Of a stretch of DNA of 64,000 nucleotides, positions 1-7,235 are shown piece by piece; within the stretch, counting starts at the first letter, position 1, and each line of letters starts with the position of its first letter. Location: the NCBI GenBank assembly GCA_900769445.1, contig CAAGGR010000025.1, positions 1 through 64,000 of the forward strand. Direction: 5' to 3'. The DNA is from an uncultured Alistipes sp. Its GTDB lineage: Bacteria; Bacteroidota; Bacteroidia; Bacteroidales; Rikenellaceae. The position numbers and the translations under genes were made by a program. The notes under the pieces were generated by a model. It ran no database searches. It saw only the letters and a program-made list of their open reading frames with translations, and was not told where the DNA came from.

Positions 1-116
1 AAGGGGTCGATTGCGGCCCCTAACTAAAAAGGCGACAATGGGACGTACGCTCAAGTACTACCCATCGTCGCCTTTTTCGCCGAGTGTAGCACTCGGCGCC
101 CTTCTGACAAGAAATT
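1..116. repeat. Composite palindromic element, copy 1 (left arm cut by window edge)
   Basis: The right outer arm CTTCTGACAAGAAATT lies at 101-116 and matches the distal arms of the copies at 397-524 and 3326-3457. Inside is a strong hairpin (26-42 with 61-77, stem AAAAAGGCGACAATGGG with one mismatch, followed by TTTTT) and a second perfect hairpin at 78-98 (CGCCGAGTG, loop TAG). The window opens with AAGGGGTCG, which matches the inner end of the left arm in copy 2, so the left arm and a stop codon probably lie just outside. The 26-77 hairpin would work as a terminator. Confidence 0.7.
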
Positions 117-396
117 GGGTGTGCTACTCGGTGGGTTTGTGTTTGTTTCGCTTGGAACAAGCGACAGCTACGCTGTGGGGACTGTGGGTATAGTGGGGAC
201 TTTGGGGTTGATGGGTATAAGGTCGTGCGTTAGTCCGCGTTGTCGCTATTCTGCGCGTTGCACCGCATTGTAGTTTAATGATGCTCGCGCTTCCCCATAT
301 TCCCCACTCTACCCATACTCCCCAGCATCCCCATCTTCTGCTCAAATAAAACTTATGCGAAGCATACCTTACTTTTCAGTTTTCAGTTTTCAGTTT
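117..396. other. Intergenic region without a credible gene
   Basis: No convincing ORF is present; the short ones here lack coding-like composition and homology. The stretch 137-190 contains TTGGAACAAGCGACAGCTACGC and then GCTGTGGGGA, which recurs in similar form at about 3491-3525 downstream of copy 3, so the repeat family extends beyond its right arm. Short tandem TTTTCAG units (about three) lie at 373-396, directly before the left arm of copy 2. Confidence 0.5.
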
Positions 397-524
397 AATT
401 TCTTGTCAGAAGGGGTTAGATGTGGGCTCGATAAAGAAATTCGGCTGGATGGAGCATACTTGACGTATTTTCCATTCAGCCGAATGATTGAGAGGTCGCA
501 GATGACCCCTTATCACAAGAAATT
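397..524. repeat. Composite palindromic element, copy 2, abutting the BI-1 stop codon
   Basis: The outer inverted arms are 397-416 and 505-524, 20 bp with two mismatches (AATTTCTTGTCAGAAGGGGT against AATTTCTTGTGATAAGGGGT). They enclose a hairpin of 15 bp with one mismatch (439-453 with 471-485, stem ATTCGGCTGGATGGA). On the minus strand the element begins at the TAA stop of the BI-1 gene. It can serve as that gene's terminator, but the large outer arms are not needed for termination. Confidence 0.8.
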
Positions 525-1221
525 ACTCTCTATTACCAAGTATTCGTAGAAGATGCAAGAATAGATTTACAAAATCTAAATATAGGGTCAATGCGCCTAA
601 CAGCGCAAGCTTATGACCCATCTCGTCAGCAACGCCATAGTTTGCAACCATCGTCTTAATCTTCTGTGTGTCGTAGGCGGTAAGGCCTACAAAGATAAGT
701 ACGCCAGCGAAGCTAATCACCCAGTACAACGTTTCCGAGTGTAGAAAGATATTTACTATCGTAGCGATGATGACGCCTATGAGTGCCATTAATAGGATGC
801 TACCTATGCGCGATAGGTCGAGGCGTGTGATATATCCTATGATGCTCATTGCGAAGAATGTGCCTGCAGTAATAAAGAATGTCGATGCGATAGAACTCAT
901 GGTATAGACCACAAATATCGATGACATCGAGACGCCCATAAGTACTGAGTATAGGATAAATAACAGTGTCGCAGTACTCATAGACATTGCCTGCAGACGT
1001 GCCGAGAGCCATATTACAAGGCCAAGCTGCGCAATGATAGCAACCCATATCATCGAGGGATTGGTCATCAATGTCTGCCAGAATGCTGGCGACTGAGATA
1101 GGAAGTATGCCACGATACCTGTTACAGAGAGGGCTGCTGCCATCTGCATATATACGCTCTTGAGTAGTGTGGCAACGGCGCTTGATGTTGCGCTCTGGTG
1201 TGTAGAAACAAAGTTTGCCAT
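523..1221 (-). CDS. Bax inhibitor-1/YccA family membrane protein
   Basis: The product is 232 aa, the usual length for the UPF0005/BI-1 family, with about seven hydrophobic segments spread over its length. Family hallmarks are visible near the C-terminus: TAYDTQKIK after the sixth segment and GALTLYLDFVNLFLHLLRIL in the last one, with the acidic residues that control the pH-gated calcium leak in characterised relatives. It should sit in the inner membrane; its physiological role in Bacteroidota is not established. The ATG at 1221 is preceded only 24 nt upstream by the 3' end of tRNA-Arg with no promoter between, so the two are probably co-transcribed. The stop codon touches composite palindrome copy 2. 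Call is firm, function is family level. Confidence 0.93.
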   Translation of the reverse strand: MANFVSTHQSATSSAVATLLKSVYMQMAAALSVTGIVAYFLSQSPAFWQTLMTNPSMIWVAIIAQLGLVIWLSARLQAMSMSTATLLFILYSVLMGVSMSSIFVVYTMSSIASTFFITAGTFFAMSIIGYITRLDLSRIGSILLMALIGVIIATIVNIFLHSETLYWVISFAGVLIFVGLTAYDTQKIKTMVANYGVADEMGHKLALLGALTLYLDFVNLFLHLLRILGNRE

Positions 1222-1245
1222 GATGATAAACCTGAATGATGTTAG

Positions 1246-1320
1246 TGGTAGCCCCTCCGAGACTCGAACTCGGATCTAAGGTTTAGGAAACCTTCGTTCT
1301 ATCCCTTGAACTAAAGGGCC
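1246..1320 (-). tRNA. tRNA-Arg (anticodon CCT)
   Basis: A complete cloverleaf reads on the minus strand: acceptor GGCCCTT against AGGGGCT, anticodon stem AAGGT/ACCTT with loop TTCCTAA giving CCT, T loop GTTCGAGTC, and an encoded CCA (TGG at 1246-1248 on plus). It decodes AGG. It is followed 24 nt later by the BI-1 start codon. Confidence 0.96.
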
Positions 1321-1332
1321 ATATCTATCTTG

Positions 1333-1364
1333 CAAATATAGCAAACTTTTTGCAAAAAAAACAA
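1333..1364 (-). promoter_or_regulatory. Promoter of tRNA-Arg (and probably BI-1)
   Basis: The minus strand carries a -7 box TATATTTG (1333-1340) and a TTG at 1362-1364 with 21 bp between them, fitting the Bacteroidota sigma-ABfr consensus. The tRNA 5' end at 1320 lies about 13 nt past the box. Confidence 0.7.
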
Positions 1365-1579
1365 TCCTAAACCCATAAAATGCGCCATAAAGAGTGTATT
1401 TTAACTCTGTTTACTAAACCTCTACTCGCAAAATGGAAAAATTTTTGGTGTAATTAATTCGGTTTATTGTGCGATGCAAAGTGCTTGTAATTAATATGAT
1501 AAGAAAAATGTTATCACGAAGAGTTGGTTTTTGCTATTAGAAAATTGGTTAAAAGTTTCTGTTACTCGTAAAAATAGTG

Positions 1580-1587
1580 TATATTTG
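1580..1587 (+). promoter_or_regulatory. -7 box upstream of the acyl-CoA ligase gene
   Basis: TATATTTG matches TAnnTTTG and lies 36 nt before the ATG at 1624. A weak -33 candidate (TTTCTG at 1556-1561) sits at roughly the right spacing. The rest of 1365-1623 is AT-rich and holds no gene. Confidence 0.55.
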
Positions 1588-1623
1588 CATCATTAAAGGA
1601 GACTTTCAAAACAGAAATTTTTT

Positions 1624-3327
1624 ATGTTGGAAAGAAATTTAATTAAGATTTACGAGCAGAGCTTCCGCGAGAATCGCGAGATGGCGGCTCTTACAGACTA
1701 CTTCAAGGGAGAGACCTTTTCATATTATGAGGTAGCAAAGGAGGTGGCTAAGGTACACCTTATGTTCAAGGAGGCTGGTATCGAGAAGGGCGATAAGATT
1801 GCTCTTATTGGTCGTAATAACACACGCTGGTGTATCAGCTATATCGCAACTATCACTTATGGTGCGGTGATTGTGCCTATCCTTCAGGACTTCAACCCAA
1901 ATGATGTTATCAATATTGTAAACCACTCGGAGAGTAGACTCTTGTTCTTGGGTGATAACTTCTGGGATGATATTGAGGGTGAGCAGATTCCAGGTGTAGA
2001 GGCTGTATTCTCACTTACCGACTTCCATGTTATCTACGAGCGTGAGGGTAACAAGATTACAAACTACATGAAGAATATCATCTCGCACTACCGTCAGGCA
2101 TACCCACGTGGTTTTAGTGTTGATGATATCAAGTACCCAGAGGTACCAAACGAGGCAATCTGTCTTCTAAACTATACATCGGGTACTACAGGCTCATCTA
2201 AGGGCGTTATGCTATCTGTAAATAACCTTACAGGTAATGTCGGCTATGCGATGGATATGGTAAACCCTGATAATGGTGAGCATTACTTCCGTAAGGGTGG
2301 TCGCACATTGTCGTTCCTTCCATTGGCACATGCCTTTGGTTGCTCGTTCGACTTCCTTGCGCCATTGGCTTGTGGTGCGCACATCACACTGCTTGGTCGC
2401 ATCCCTTCGCCAAAGATTCTTGTTGAGGCGATGAAGGTTACTCAGCCAAATATCGTATGCTCGGTGCCTATGATTCTCGAGAAGATATATCGTAAGAGTA
2501 TCCTCCCACTCTTGGAGAAGAAGCCTATGAGTATAGCAATGCGTATTCCATTGATCAATACTGCTATTTACTCGACAATCAAGACAAAGCTTCTCGAACA
2601 GTTTGGTGGCTGTGTAGAGATATTCGTTGTTGGTGGTGCAGCCCTTAACAAGGAGACTGAGGACTTCCTACGTCTTATCAAGTTCCCTCTCACTATAGGT
2701 TACGGTATGACAGAGTGCGCTCCACTTATCAGCTTTGAGTTGCCACAGCTCTTCAAGGCTGGCTCATGTGGTCGTATTCTTCCTCCAGAGCTATTCGAGG
2801 CTAAGATTATGTCGCGCGATCCTCAGAACGTGCCAGGCGAGTTGTTGGTGCGTGGTGAGCATGTCATGATGGGTTACTACAAGAACGATGAGGCTACACG
2901 CGCCGTACTCGATGCTGATGGCTGGCTCCACACTGGCGATATGTGTACAATGGATGAGGATGGCACACTCTACATTCGCGGTCGTTGCAAGACTATGATT
3001 CTCTCAGGCTCAGGTCAGAACATCTACCCTGAGGAGATTGAGGCACGTCTTAATAACCTCTACCTTGTAGGTGAGTCTCTTATTATCGAGAATAATGGCA
3101 AGCTTACAGCACTCGTTGTACCAGACTACGACCTTGCTAATGCCGAGGGTATCAGCCTTGATAACCTTCAGGAGATTATGGATAACAACCTTCAGGAGCT
3201 TAACAACATGGTTGCATCATACGAGAAGGTCTCTAACATCGTTATCCACCGTGAGGAGTTCCTAAAGACACCGAAGCGTAGTATTAAGCGTTATCTATAT
3301 AGCGCGGAGCGTTTGGGACTAAATTAA
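1624..3327 (+). CDS. Long-chain fatty acid-CoA ligase (AMP-binding, ANL superfamily)
   Basis: This 567-aa enzyme would activate a carboxylic acid, most likely a fatty acid, to the acyl-adenylate and then the CoA thioester. The AMP-binding P-loop reads YTSGTTGSSKGVML near residues 183-196, the A5 motif GYGMTECAPL near 360, and the A7/A8 region GWLHTGD with IRGRCKTMI near 435-460. The C-terminal catalytic Lys region is KTPKRSIKRYL, which holds the adenylation lysine. No signal peptide is present, so it acts in the cytoplasm or at the membrane face. It is a single-gene unit with its own promoter, and its TAA stop opens composite palindrome copy 3. The chain length of the substrate cannot be told from sequence. 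Confidence 0.9.
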   Translation: MLERNLIKIYEQSFRENREMAALTDYFKGETFSYYEVAKEVAKVHLMFKEAGIEKGDKIALIGRNNTRWCISYIATITYGAVIVPILQDFNPNDVINIVNHSESRLLFLGDNFWDDIEGEQIPGVEAVFSLTDFHVIYEREGNKITNYMKNIISHYRQAYPRGFSVDDIKYPEVPNEAICLLNYTSGTTGSSKGVMLSVNNLTGNVGYAMDMVNPDNGEHYFRKGGRTLSFLPLAHAFGCSFDFLAPLACGAHITLLGRIPSPKILVEAMKVTQPNIVCSVPMILEKIYRKSILPLLEKKPMSIAMRIPLINTAIYSTIKTKLLEQFGGCVEIFVVGGAALNKETEDFLRLIKFPLTIGYGMTECAPLISFELPQLFKAGSCGRILPPELFEAKIMSRDPQNVPGELLVRGEHVMMGYYKNDEATRAVLDADGWLHTGDMCTMDEDGTLYIRGRCKTMILSGSGQNIYPEEIEARLNNLYLVGESLIIENNGKLTALVVPDYDLANAEGISLDNLQEIMDNNLQELNNMVASYEKVSNIVIHREEFLKTPKRSIKRYLYSAERLGLN

Positions 3328-3457
3328 TTTCTTGTGATAAGCCGCAATCTGCGGCACATCCCAAAAGATCAAACCACTCAGGGCTGTAGGTTAAACTACT
3401 ATCCCTGAGTGGTTTCTTTTGCGATGTACCACATCTCACGACTTCTAACAAGAAATT
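3326..3457. repeat. Composite palindromic element, copy 3, starting at the acyl-CoA ligase stop codon
   Basis: The left arm AATTTCTTGTGATAAG (3326-3341) begins in the TAA stop; the right arm CTTCTAACAAGAAATT is at 3442-3457 (16 bp, two mismatches). Inside are a small perfect hairpin (3341-3355, GCCGCA/TGCGGC) and the terminator at 3371-3420. The sequence after the right arm (GTGCTACCCTGAAAG, then CCAAGCGACAGCTAAAGCTG) resembles what follows copy 1. Confidence 0.78.
3371..3420 (+). terminator. Rho-independent terminator of the acyl-CoA ligase gene
   Basis: A perfect 13-bp stem, AAACCACTCAGGG against CCCTGAGTGGTTT, with a 19-nt loop, is followed by CTTTT. It is the inner hairpin of composite palindrome copy 3. 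Confidence 0.85.
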
Positions 3458-3528
3458 GGGGGAGTGCTACCCTGAAAGTTAGTGAGTGTTTTGCTTGTTC
3501 CAAGCGACAGCTAAAGCTGTGGGGAACT

Positions 3529-3611
3529 ATGAGTTTATATATGTTTCTATGGGTTACGATGTTATTTTTATTTTAACTCATAGAAACTTATCGTAACACA
3601 TATTAACTCAT
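3529..3611. repeat. Nested palindrome between convergent genes
   Basis: The inner stem is GTTTCTATGGGTTA (3543-3556) against TAACTCATAGAAAC (3574-3587), 14 bp with one wobble. Outer arms ATGAGTT (3529-3535) and AACTCAT (3605-3611) enclose it. It lies in the convergent gap ahead of the fmt stop. A small hairpin, AAAAGGCGTAGCCTTTT, follows at about 3618-3634 and could terminate fmt. Confidence 0.6.
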
Positions 3612-3645
3612 CCCTAAAAAGGCGTAGCCTTTTAACAATTCCTCA

Positions 3646-4617
3646 CTATTCTCTACTGCACTTCACCGATGCCGCATCCCTCCAGCCAAGAAGCAACTCC
3701 TTGGTGGTAAGGCGCTTTTTGCCAGCAAGTTGTACGTCGTCGACATATAGCCAGCCATCAGCGCAGGCGATAGCGATATAGCTCTTACCATCTGTGCGAA
3801 TGCTTCCTGCAGGAACATTCATGGCGCACTTCTCGATATGTGAAGCGAATATCTTGATAGAGCCATACTCAGCGCCATCCTTATATAGAGGTGTCCATGC
3901 AGCAGGGTAGGGCGAGAGGCCTCGAACGATATTGTGTACTCTCTCGACGTCATTATTCCAGTCGATGCAACAGTTCTCCTTAAATATCTTAGGTGCTGGC
4001 TTAAGGGTTGTCTCGTCGATATGCATCTGCTCTACAGTAGTGTAGTTGCCAGAGGCGAGCTTATCTACAGTCTTGGTTACAAGCTCTGCGCCAATCATCA
4101 TTAGCTTGTCGTATAGCGAGCCGATATTATCTTCTGGAAGGATGTCTACTGCGGTCTGCTCGATAATAGCGCCCTTATCTATCTCGTGGTTAAGCAGGAA
4201 GGTGGTAACGCCTGTGCGCTTCTCACCATTCATAATAGCCCAATTTATAGGAGCTGCGCCACGATACTCTGGAAGTAGCGAGGCGTGGAGATTGAAGGTG
4301 CCGAGCTTAGGCATTGCCCACACCACCTCAGGGAGCATGCGGAAGGCGATAACAACACCCAAATCAGGGTTGTAGCTGCGTAGTGCATTAAGGAACTCCT
4401 CGTCGCGGAGTTTCTCGGGTTGGAGTATAGGAAGACCTAACTCTGTAGCAGCAACCTTAACATCGCTCTGGTGCAGTTTCTGACCACGACCAGCGGGTTT
4501 GTCAGGTGTGGTAACCACCGCTACCACATTATATCCCTCGTTTACGAGTCTGCGCAACGATGTCGCAGCAAACTCTGGCGTACCCATAAATACTATTCTT
4601 AGACTCTTAGCCTCCAT
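3646..4617 (-). CDS. fmt: Methionyl-tRNA formyltransferase
   Basis: This 323-aa enzyme transfers the formyl group of 10-formyl-THF to initiator Met-tRNA; the matching tRNA-fMet gene is at 19300-19375. The N-terminal domain opens with RIVFMGTPEFAATSLRRL and carries the catalytic signature HASLLPEYRGAAPINWAI near residues 112-129, with the His and downstream Asp of the formyltransferase fold. The C-terminal OB-like domain follows from about residue 210. The length is normal. It is the last gene of a three-gene minus-strand run (ZnuB-like permease, LptF/G permease, fmt), with an 11-nt gap to the gene upstream. Function is firm. Confidence 0.97.
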   Translation of the reverse strand: MEAKSLRIVFMGTPEFAATSLRRLVNEGYNVVAVVTTPDKPAGRGQKLHQSDVKVAATELGLPILQPEKLRDEEFLNALRSYNPDLGVVIAFRMLPEVVWAMPKLGTFNLHASLLPEYRGAAPINWAIMNGEKRTGVTTFLLNHEIDKGAIIEQTAVDILPEDNIGSLYDKLMMIGAELVTKTVDKLASGNYTTVEQMHIDETTLKPAPKIFKENCCIDWNNDVERVHNIVRGLSPYPAAWTPLYKDGAEYGSIKIFASHIEKCAMNVPAGSIRTDGKSYIAIACADGWLYVDDVQLAGKKRLTTKELLLGWRDAASVKCSRE

Positions 4618-4628
4618 CGTATTCTTGT

Positions 4629-6101
4629 TTATCTATTCTTCTTTCTCTTAAGCCACCAAGGTATATATTTCGATATCGAACGACGTAGCTTGCGTAGCTT
4701 TACGTCATACCAGTCCATATCGAGCAGAGAGGTGTCGTTAGTAGCCTTGCGTAGCAGATATATTGCAATAGGTGTTAGCAGTACCAATGGGAACCACATA
4801 CCCACAACAGACTCCATAGTACCCTCCTTTGCCATCTTCTCGCCAGGGATGCTGATGACGTAGTATATCACGAAGAAGATGACCGATATTACGATTGGAG
4901 TACCCAGACCACCCTTCTTGATGATAGCGCCGAGCGATGCTCCAATAACAAAGAAGATGATGATTAGAGCAGGTAGCGTGAGCTTACGATGCCACTCTAC
5001 CTCTGCGCGGTATAGCTGCGTTAGGGCGTTCTTAGAGGAGTATTCGTCGAAACTATGTGCGCCCTGTGCCGAGCGTGATGAGTTGAGAGCCATAGAGTAT
5101 ATCTTGGCATGCTGGCGCATAGAGACATTCTGTATCGAGTCGTAGAAGTTGAACTCTCTATATCCCGAGCGGTCGAGACGAATACTATCGTTAGGGATGA
5201 TTGTTGTGTCGCGTACAAAAATATCCTCCTTCAACATCGGTGCGTATGCTGAGATAGAGTTCTTGTCGATAGTTACTTGCAGAGAGTCCATCAACTCCTC
5301 AAGCTCAACCATATTTCGTGTCTGCGACTCTGTATACTGTGTGTTTCTGCCACCACCAGCACCCACCTCGTTCATAGGGAATGTGCCATCCTGACGCTCG
5401 AACTGGTGTTCGCGCATGGTGTTGCGGTCGTACCACTGTGAGTTACGTGTATGCTCGTAGGTCTGACCATTAAATAGCGTAACATAGAGGTATGCCTTAT
5501 CGTCCGACATATGGATATATCCGGAGTCTGCCAATGTAGTTGTCATATCGCCATTCTCGGCACGAGTGTCGTAGATGAGTACATCGCGAAGAAGCTGTGT
5601 ATTAGGGTCTTGATGCTCTACGCGGATGCTCATATTTGGCAGGCCATTGAAGAACATGCCGTCTTGAAACTTTAGCTCCTGGCGTTGCTCACGTACATCA
5701 TACAAGATGTCGTACATACGATCATTTGTGTATGGTACGAGGTTGTTTGATATGAAGAAGCTACCGATGGATACAAGACCTACTACCACGAGCATAGGGC
5801 GTAGTATTCGCATCAGCGAAAGACCTGCCGACTTCATTGCCAGTAGCTCGAAGTTCTCTCCGATATTTCCCATGGTCATAATTGCCGATAGTAGCATCGC
5901 AAGTGGTAGACCGAGTGGAATCATATTTATCGAACCGCAGATAAAGAGTTCGGTAATGGTGCTGACAGCAAGACCTTTACCTGTAAGCTCGTCGATATAT
6001 CGCCACACAAAGTTCATCATCAATACAAACTGCACGATGAAGAAGATGGCTAACAATGGACCTACATAGGCCTTAAGAACAAGTTTATGTATCTTTTTCA
6101 T
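4629..6101 (-). CDS. LptF/LptG-family lipopolysaccharide export permease (YjgP/YjgQ)
   Basis: The product is 490 aa. The N-terminus has three membrane segments in the first ~110 residues (LKAYVGPLLAIFFIVQFVLM; the PLGLPLAMLLSAIMTMGNIGENFELLAMKSAG region), which is the LptF/G fold that couples to the LptB ATPase. A large periplasmic beta-jellyroll domain follows (about residues 115-360), and three membrane helices lie at 370-470. It is longer than the ~360-aa E. coli proteins because of an extended periplasmic segment, as is common in Bacteroidota. It should form part of the inner-membrane LPS extractor. The start overlaps the stop of the upstream permease by 4 bp. Whether it is LptF or LptG cannot be decided here. 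Confidence 0.92.
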   Translation of the reverse strand: MKKIHKLVLKAYVGPLLAIFFIVQFVLMMNFVWRYIDELTGKGLAVSTITELFICGSINMIPLGLPLAMLLSAIMTMGNIGENFELLAMKSAGLSLMRILRPMLVVVGLVSIGSFFISNNLVPYTNDRMYDILYDVREQRQELKFQDGMFFNGLPNMSIRVEHQDPNTQLLRDVLIYDTRAENGDMTTTLADSGYIHMSDDKAYLYVTLFNGQTYEHTRNSQWYDRNTMREHQFERQDGTFPMNEVGAGGGRNTQYTESQTRNMVELEELMDSLQVTIDKNSISAYAPMLKEDIFVRDTTIIPNDSIRLDRSGYREFNFYDSIQNVSMRQHAKIYSMALNSSRSAQGAHSFDEYSSKNALTQLYRAEVEWHRKLTLPALIIIFFVIGASLGAIIKKGGLGTPIVISVIFFVIYYVISIPGEKMAKEGTMESVVGMWFPLVLLTPIAIYLLRKATNDTSLLDMDWYDVKLRKLRRSISKYIPWWLKRKKNR

Positions 6102-6925
6102 AAAGTAGTCGCTCTACGATGCCACAAAGTTAATAGTTTTACTCCAATAAGAAGCATCACAAGGATAAATATAATACAACTTCCTGTAGGTATATCATAC
6201 TCATAACTGAGTATGAAGCCCAGAACATTGCCTATAACAGCGATAATTGCCGATAGTGGCGTTATCATCTTGAAATCCTTGGTAATATCATTTGCAATGA
6301 CCGTTGGTATGGTTATTAGCGATAGAAGCAAAATAATACCCATAACCTTGATTGATAACACGATGGCAATAGCGATGACCACCGCCATAATGTAGGCTAT
6401 AAGCGATGTGTTAATGCCTTGGCTCTTAGCATACTCCTCGTCAAAGGTTATGTACATCAATCGACGTAGCCACAGGATGCTGCCGATGATAAGCATCACG
6501 GTAAGGATTGTTAGCCAGAGGATGTTTTGGGGTGTTACGAGTAGAATGTTACCAAATAGGTAGCTTGTGAGGTCGGTAGCATATCCTGGGCGCAACGACA
6601 TAAATAGCGCACCTATTGCCATGCCCATACTCCAGATGATGCCCACTACGGAGTCCTCGCGTATGCCCCCGCGGCGCGATGCGAACTCAATGCCTATGGA
6701 TGATGCAGAGGCGAAGGTTAGCGCTCCAAGGAGCGGGTCGATACCGGCATAGAGTGCAATGCCTAAGCCTCCGAATGAAGCGTGAGTGATGCCGCTACTA
6801 AGGAATACTATACGACGTGTAACGATATAACTGCCTACAATACCGCATGTTATGCCCGAAAGTATCGATGCAATAAATGCGTTTGTAAGAAAGTCATATT
6901 CAAATATGTTCGCTATAATACTCAT
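6098..6925 (-). CDS. Metal ABC transporter permease (ZnuB/MntB type)
   Basis: The product is 275 aa with about eight hydrophobic segments, matching the ABC-3 family for Zn or Mn uptake. The N-terminus FEYDFLTNAFIASILSGITC leads into GSYIVTRRIVFLSSGITHASFGGLGIA, a family signature, and the last third holds IKVMGIILLLSLITIPTVIA. I place the start at ATG 6925: the longer frame begins at a TTG inside a consensus -7 box (TAAATTTG at 6944-6951) and would not be transcribed. No ATPase or solute-binding partner is adjacent, so these must be elsewhere. The metal cannot be assigned from sequence. Confidence 0.9.
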   Translation of the reverse strand: MSIIANIFEYDFLTNAFIASILSGITCGIVGSYIVTRRIVFLSSGITHASFGGLGIALYAGIDPLLGALTFASASSIGIEFASRRGGIREDSVVGIIWSMGMAIGALFMSLRPGYATDLTSYLFGNILLVTPQNILWLTILTVMLIIGSILWLRRLMYITFDEEYAKSQGINTSLIAYIMAVVIAIAIVLSIKVMGIILLLSLITIPTVIANDITKDFKMITPLSAIIAVIGNVLGFILSYEYDIPTGSCIIFILVMLLIGVKLLTLWHRRATTL

Positions 6926-6943
6926 ACCGTCTCTATAAGACCG

Positions 6944-6951
6944 CAAATTTA
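6944..6951 (-). promoter_or_regulatory. -7 box for the permease-LptF/G-fmt operon
   Basis: TAAATTTG on the minus strand fits TAnnTTTG. A start site about 5 nt downstream would give a leader of roughly 13 nt before ATG 6925. No clear -33 TTTG is seen. Confidence 0.55.
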
Positions 6952-6984
6952 CTTTTTTTTGTAATACTATGAAAACTTTTTCTT

Positions 6985-7178
6985 AGAAACTGTTTGAATT
7001 TTATTTCGAGAGTATTTGAGAATTATTATAGAACTTATTTTTATATTGCAAAATGCGGGTAATAGCGGGCTATTTCCAAATTTTGCAGTTAGAAAGAAGT
7101 CTATAAAAATCTCAAAGACTTCGAAACTTTTCGTGCAATAACGATTTAACTTCTCAAATAAAATTCAAAACAGCTTCT
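6985..7178. repeat. Long imperfect inverted repeat in a divergent intergenic region
   Basis: The left arm (about 6985-7011, containing CTGTTTGAATTTTATTT) and right arm (7151-7178, containing AAATAAAATTCAAAACAG) are near-complementary over about 25 bp with few mismatches. A nested pair GCAAAAT (7050-7056) and ATTTTGC (about 7078-7085) lies inside. The region separates the divergent permease operon and mtaB and holds no ORF. Confidence 0.65.
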
Positions 7179-7235
7179 TAGTTTCGTATAACTTTTTGTA
7201 ACTTCGCGCCATAAGTTTGGTAACAAAAAGTGAAA

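Noticed and set aside
124..345. 73-aa ORF on the minus strand
   Set aside because: Repetitive Trp/Gly-rich translation of an intergenic repeat region, no homology recognised.
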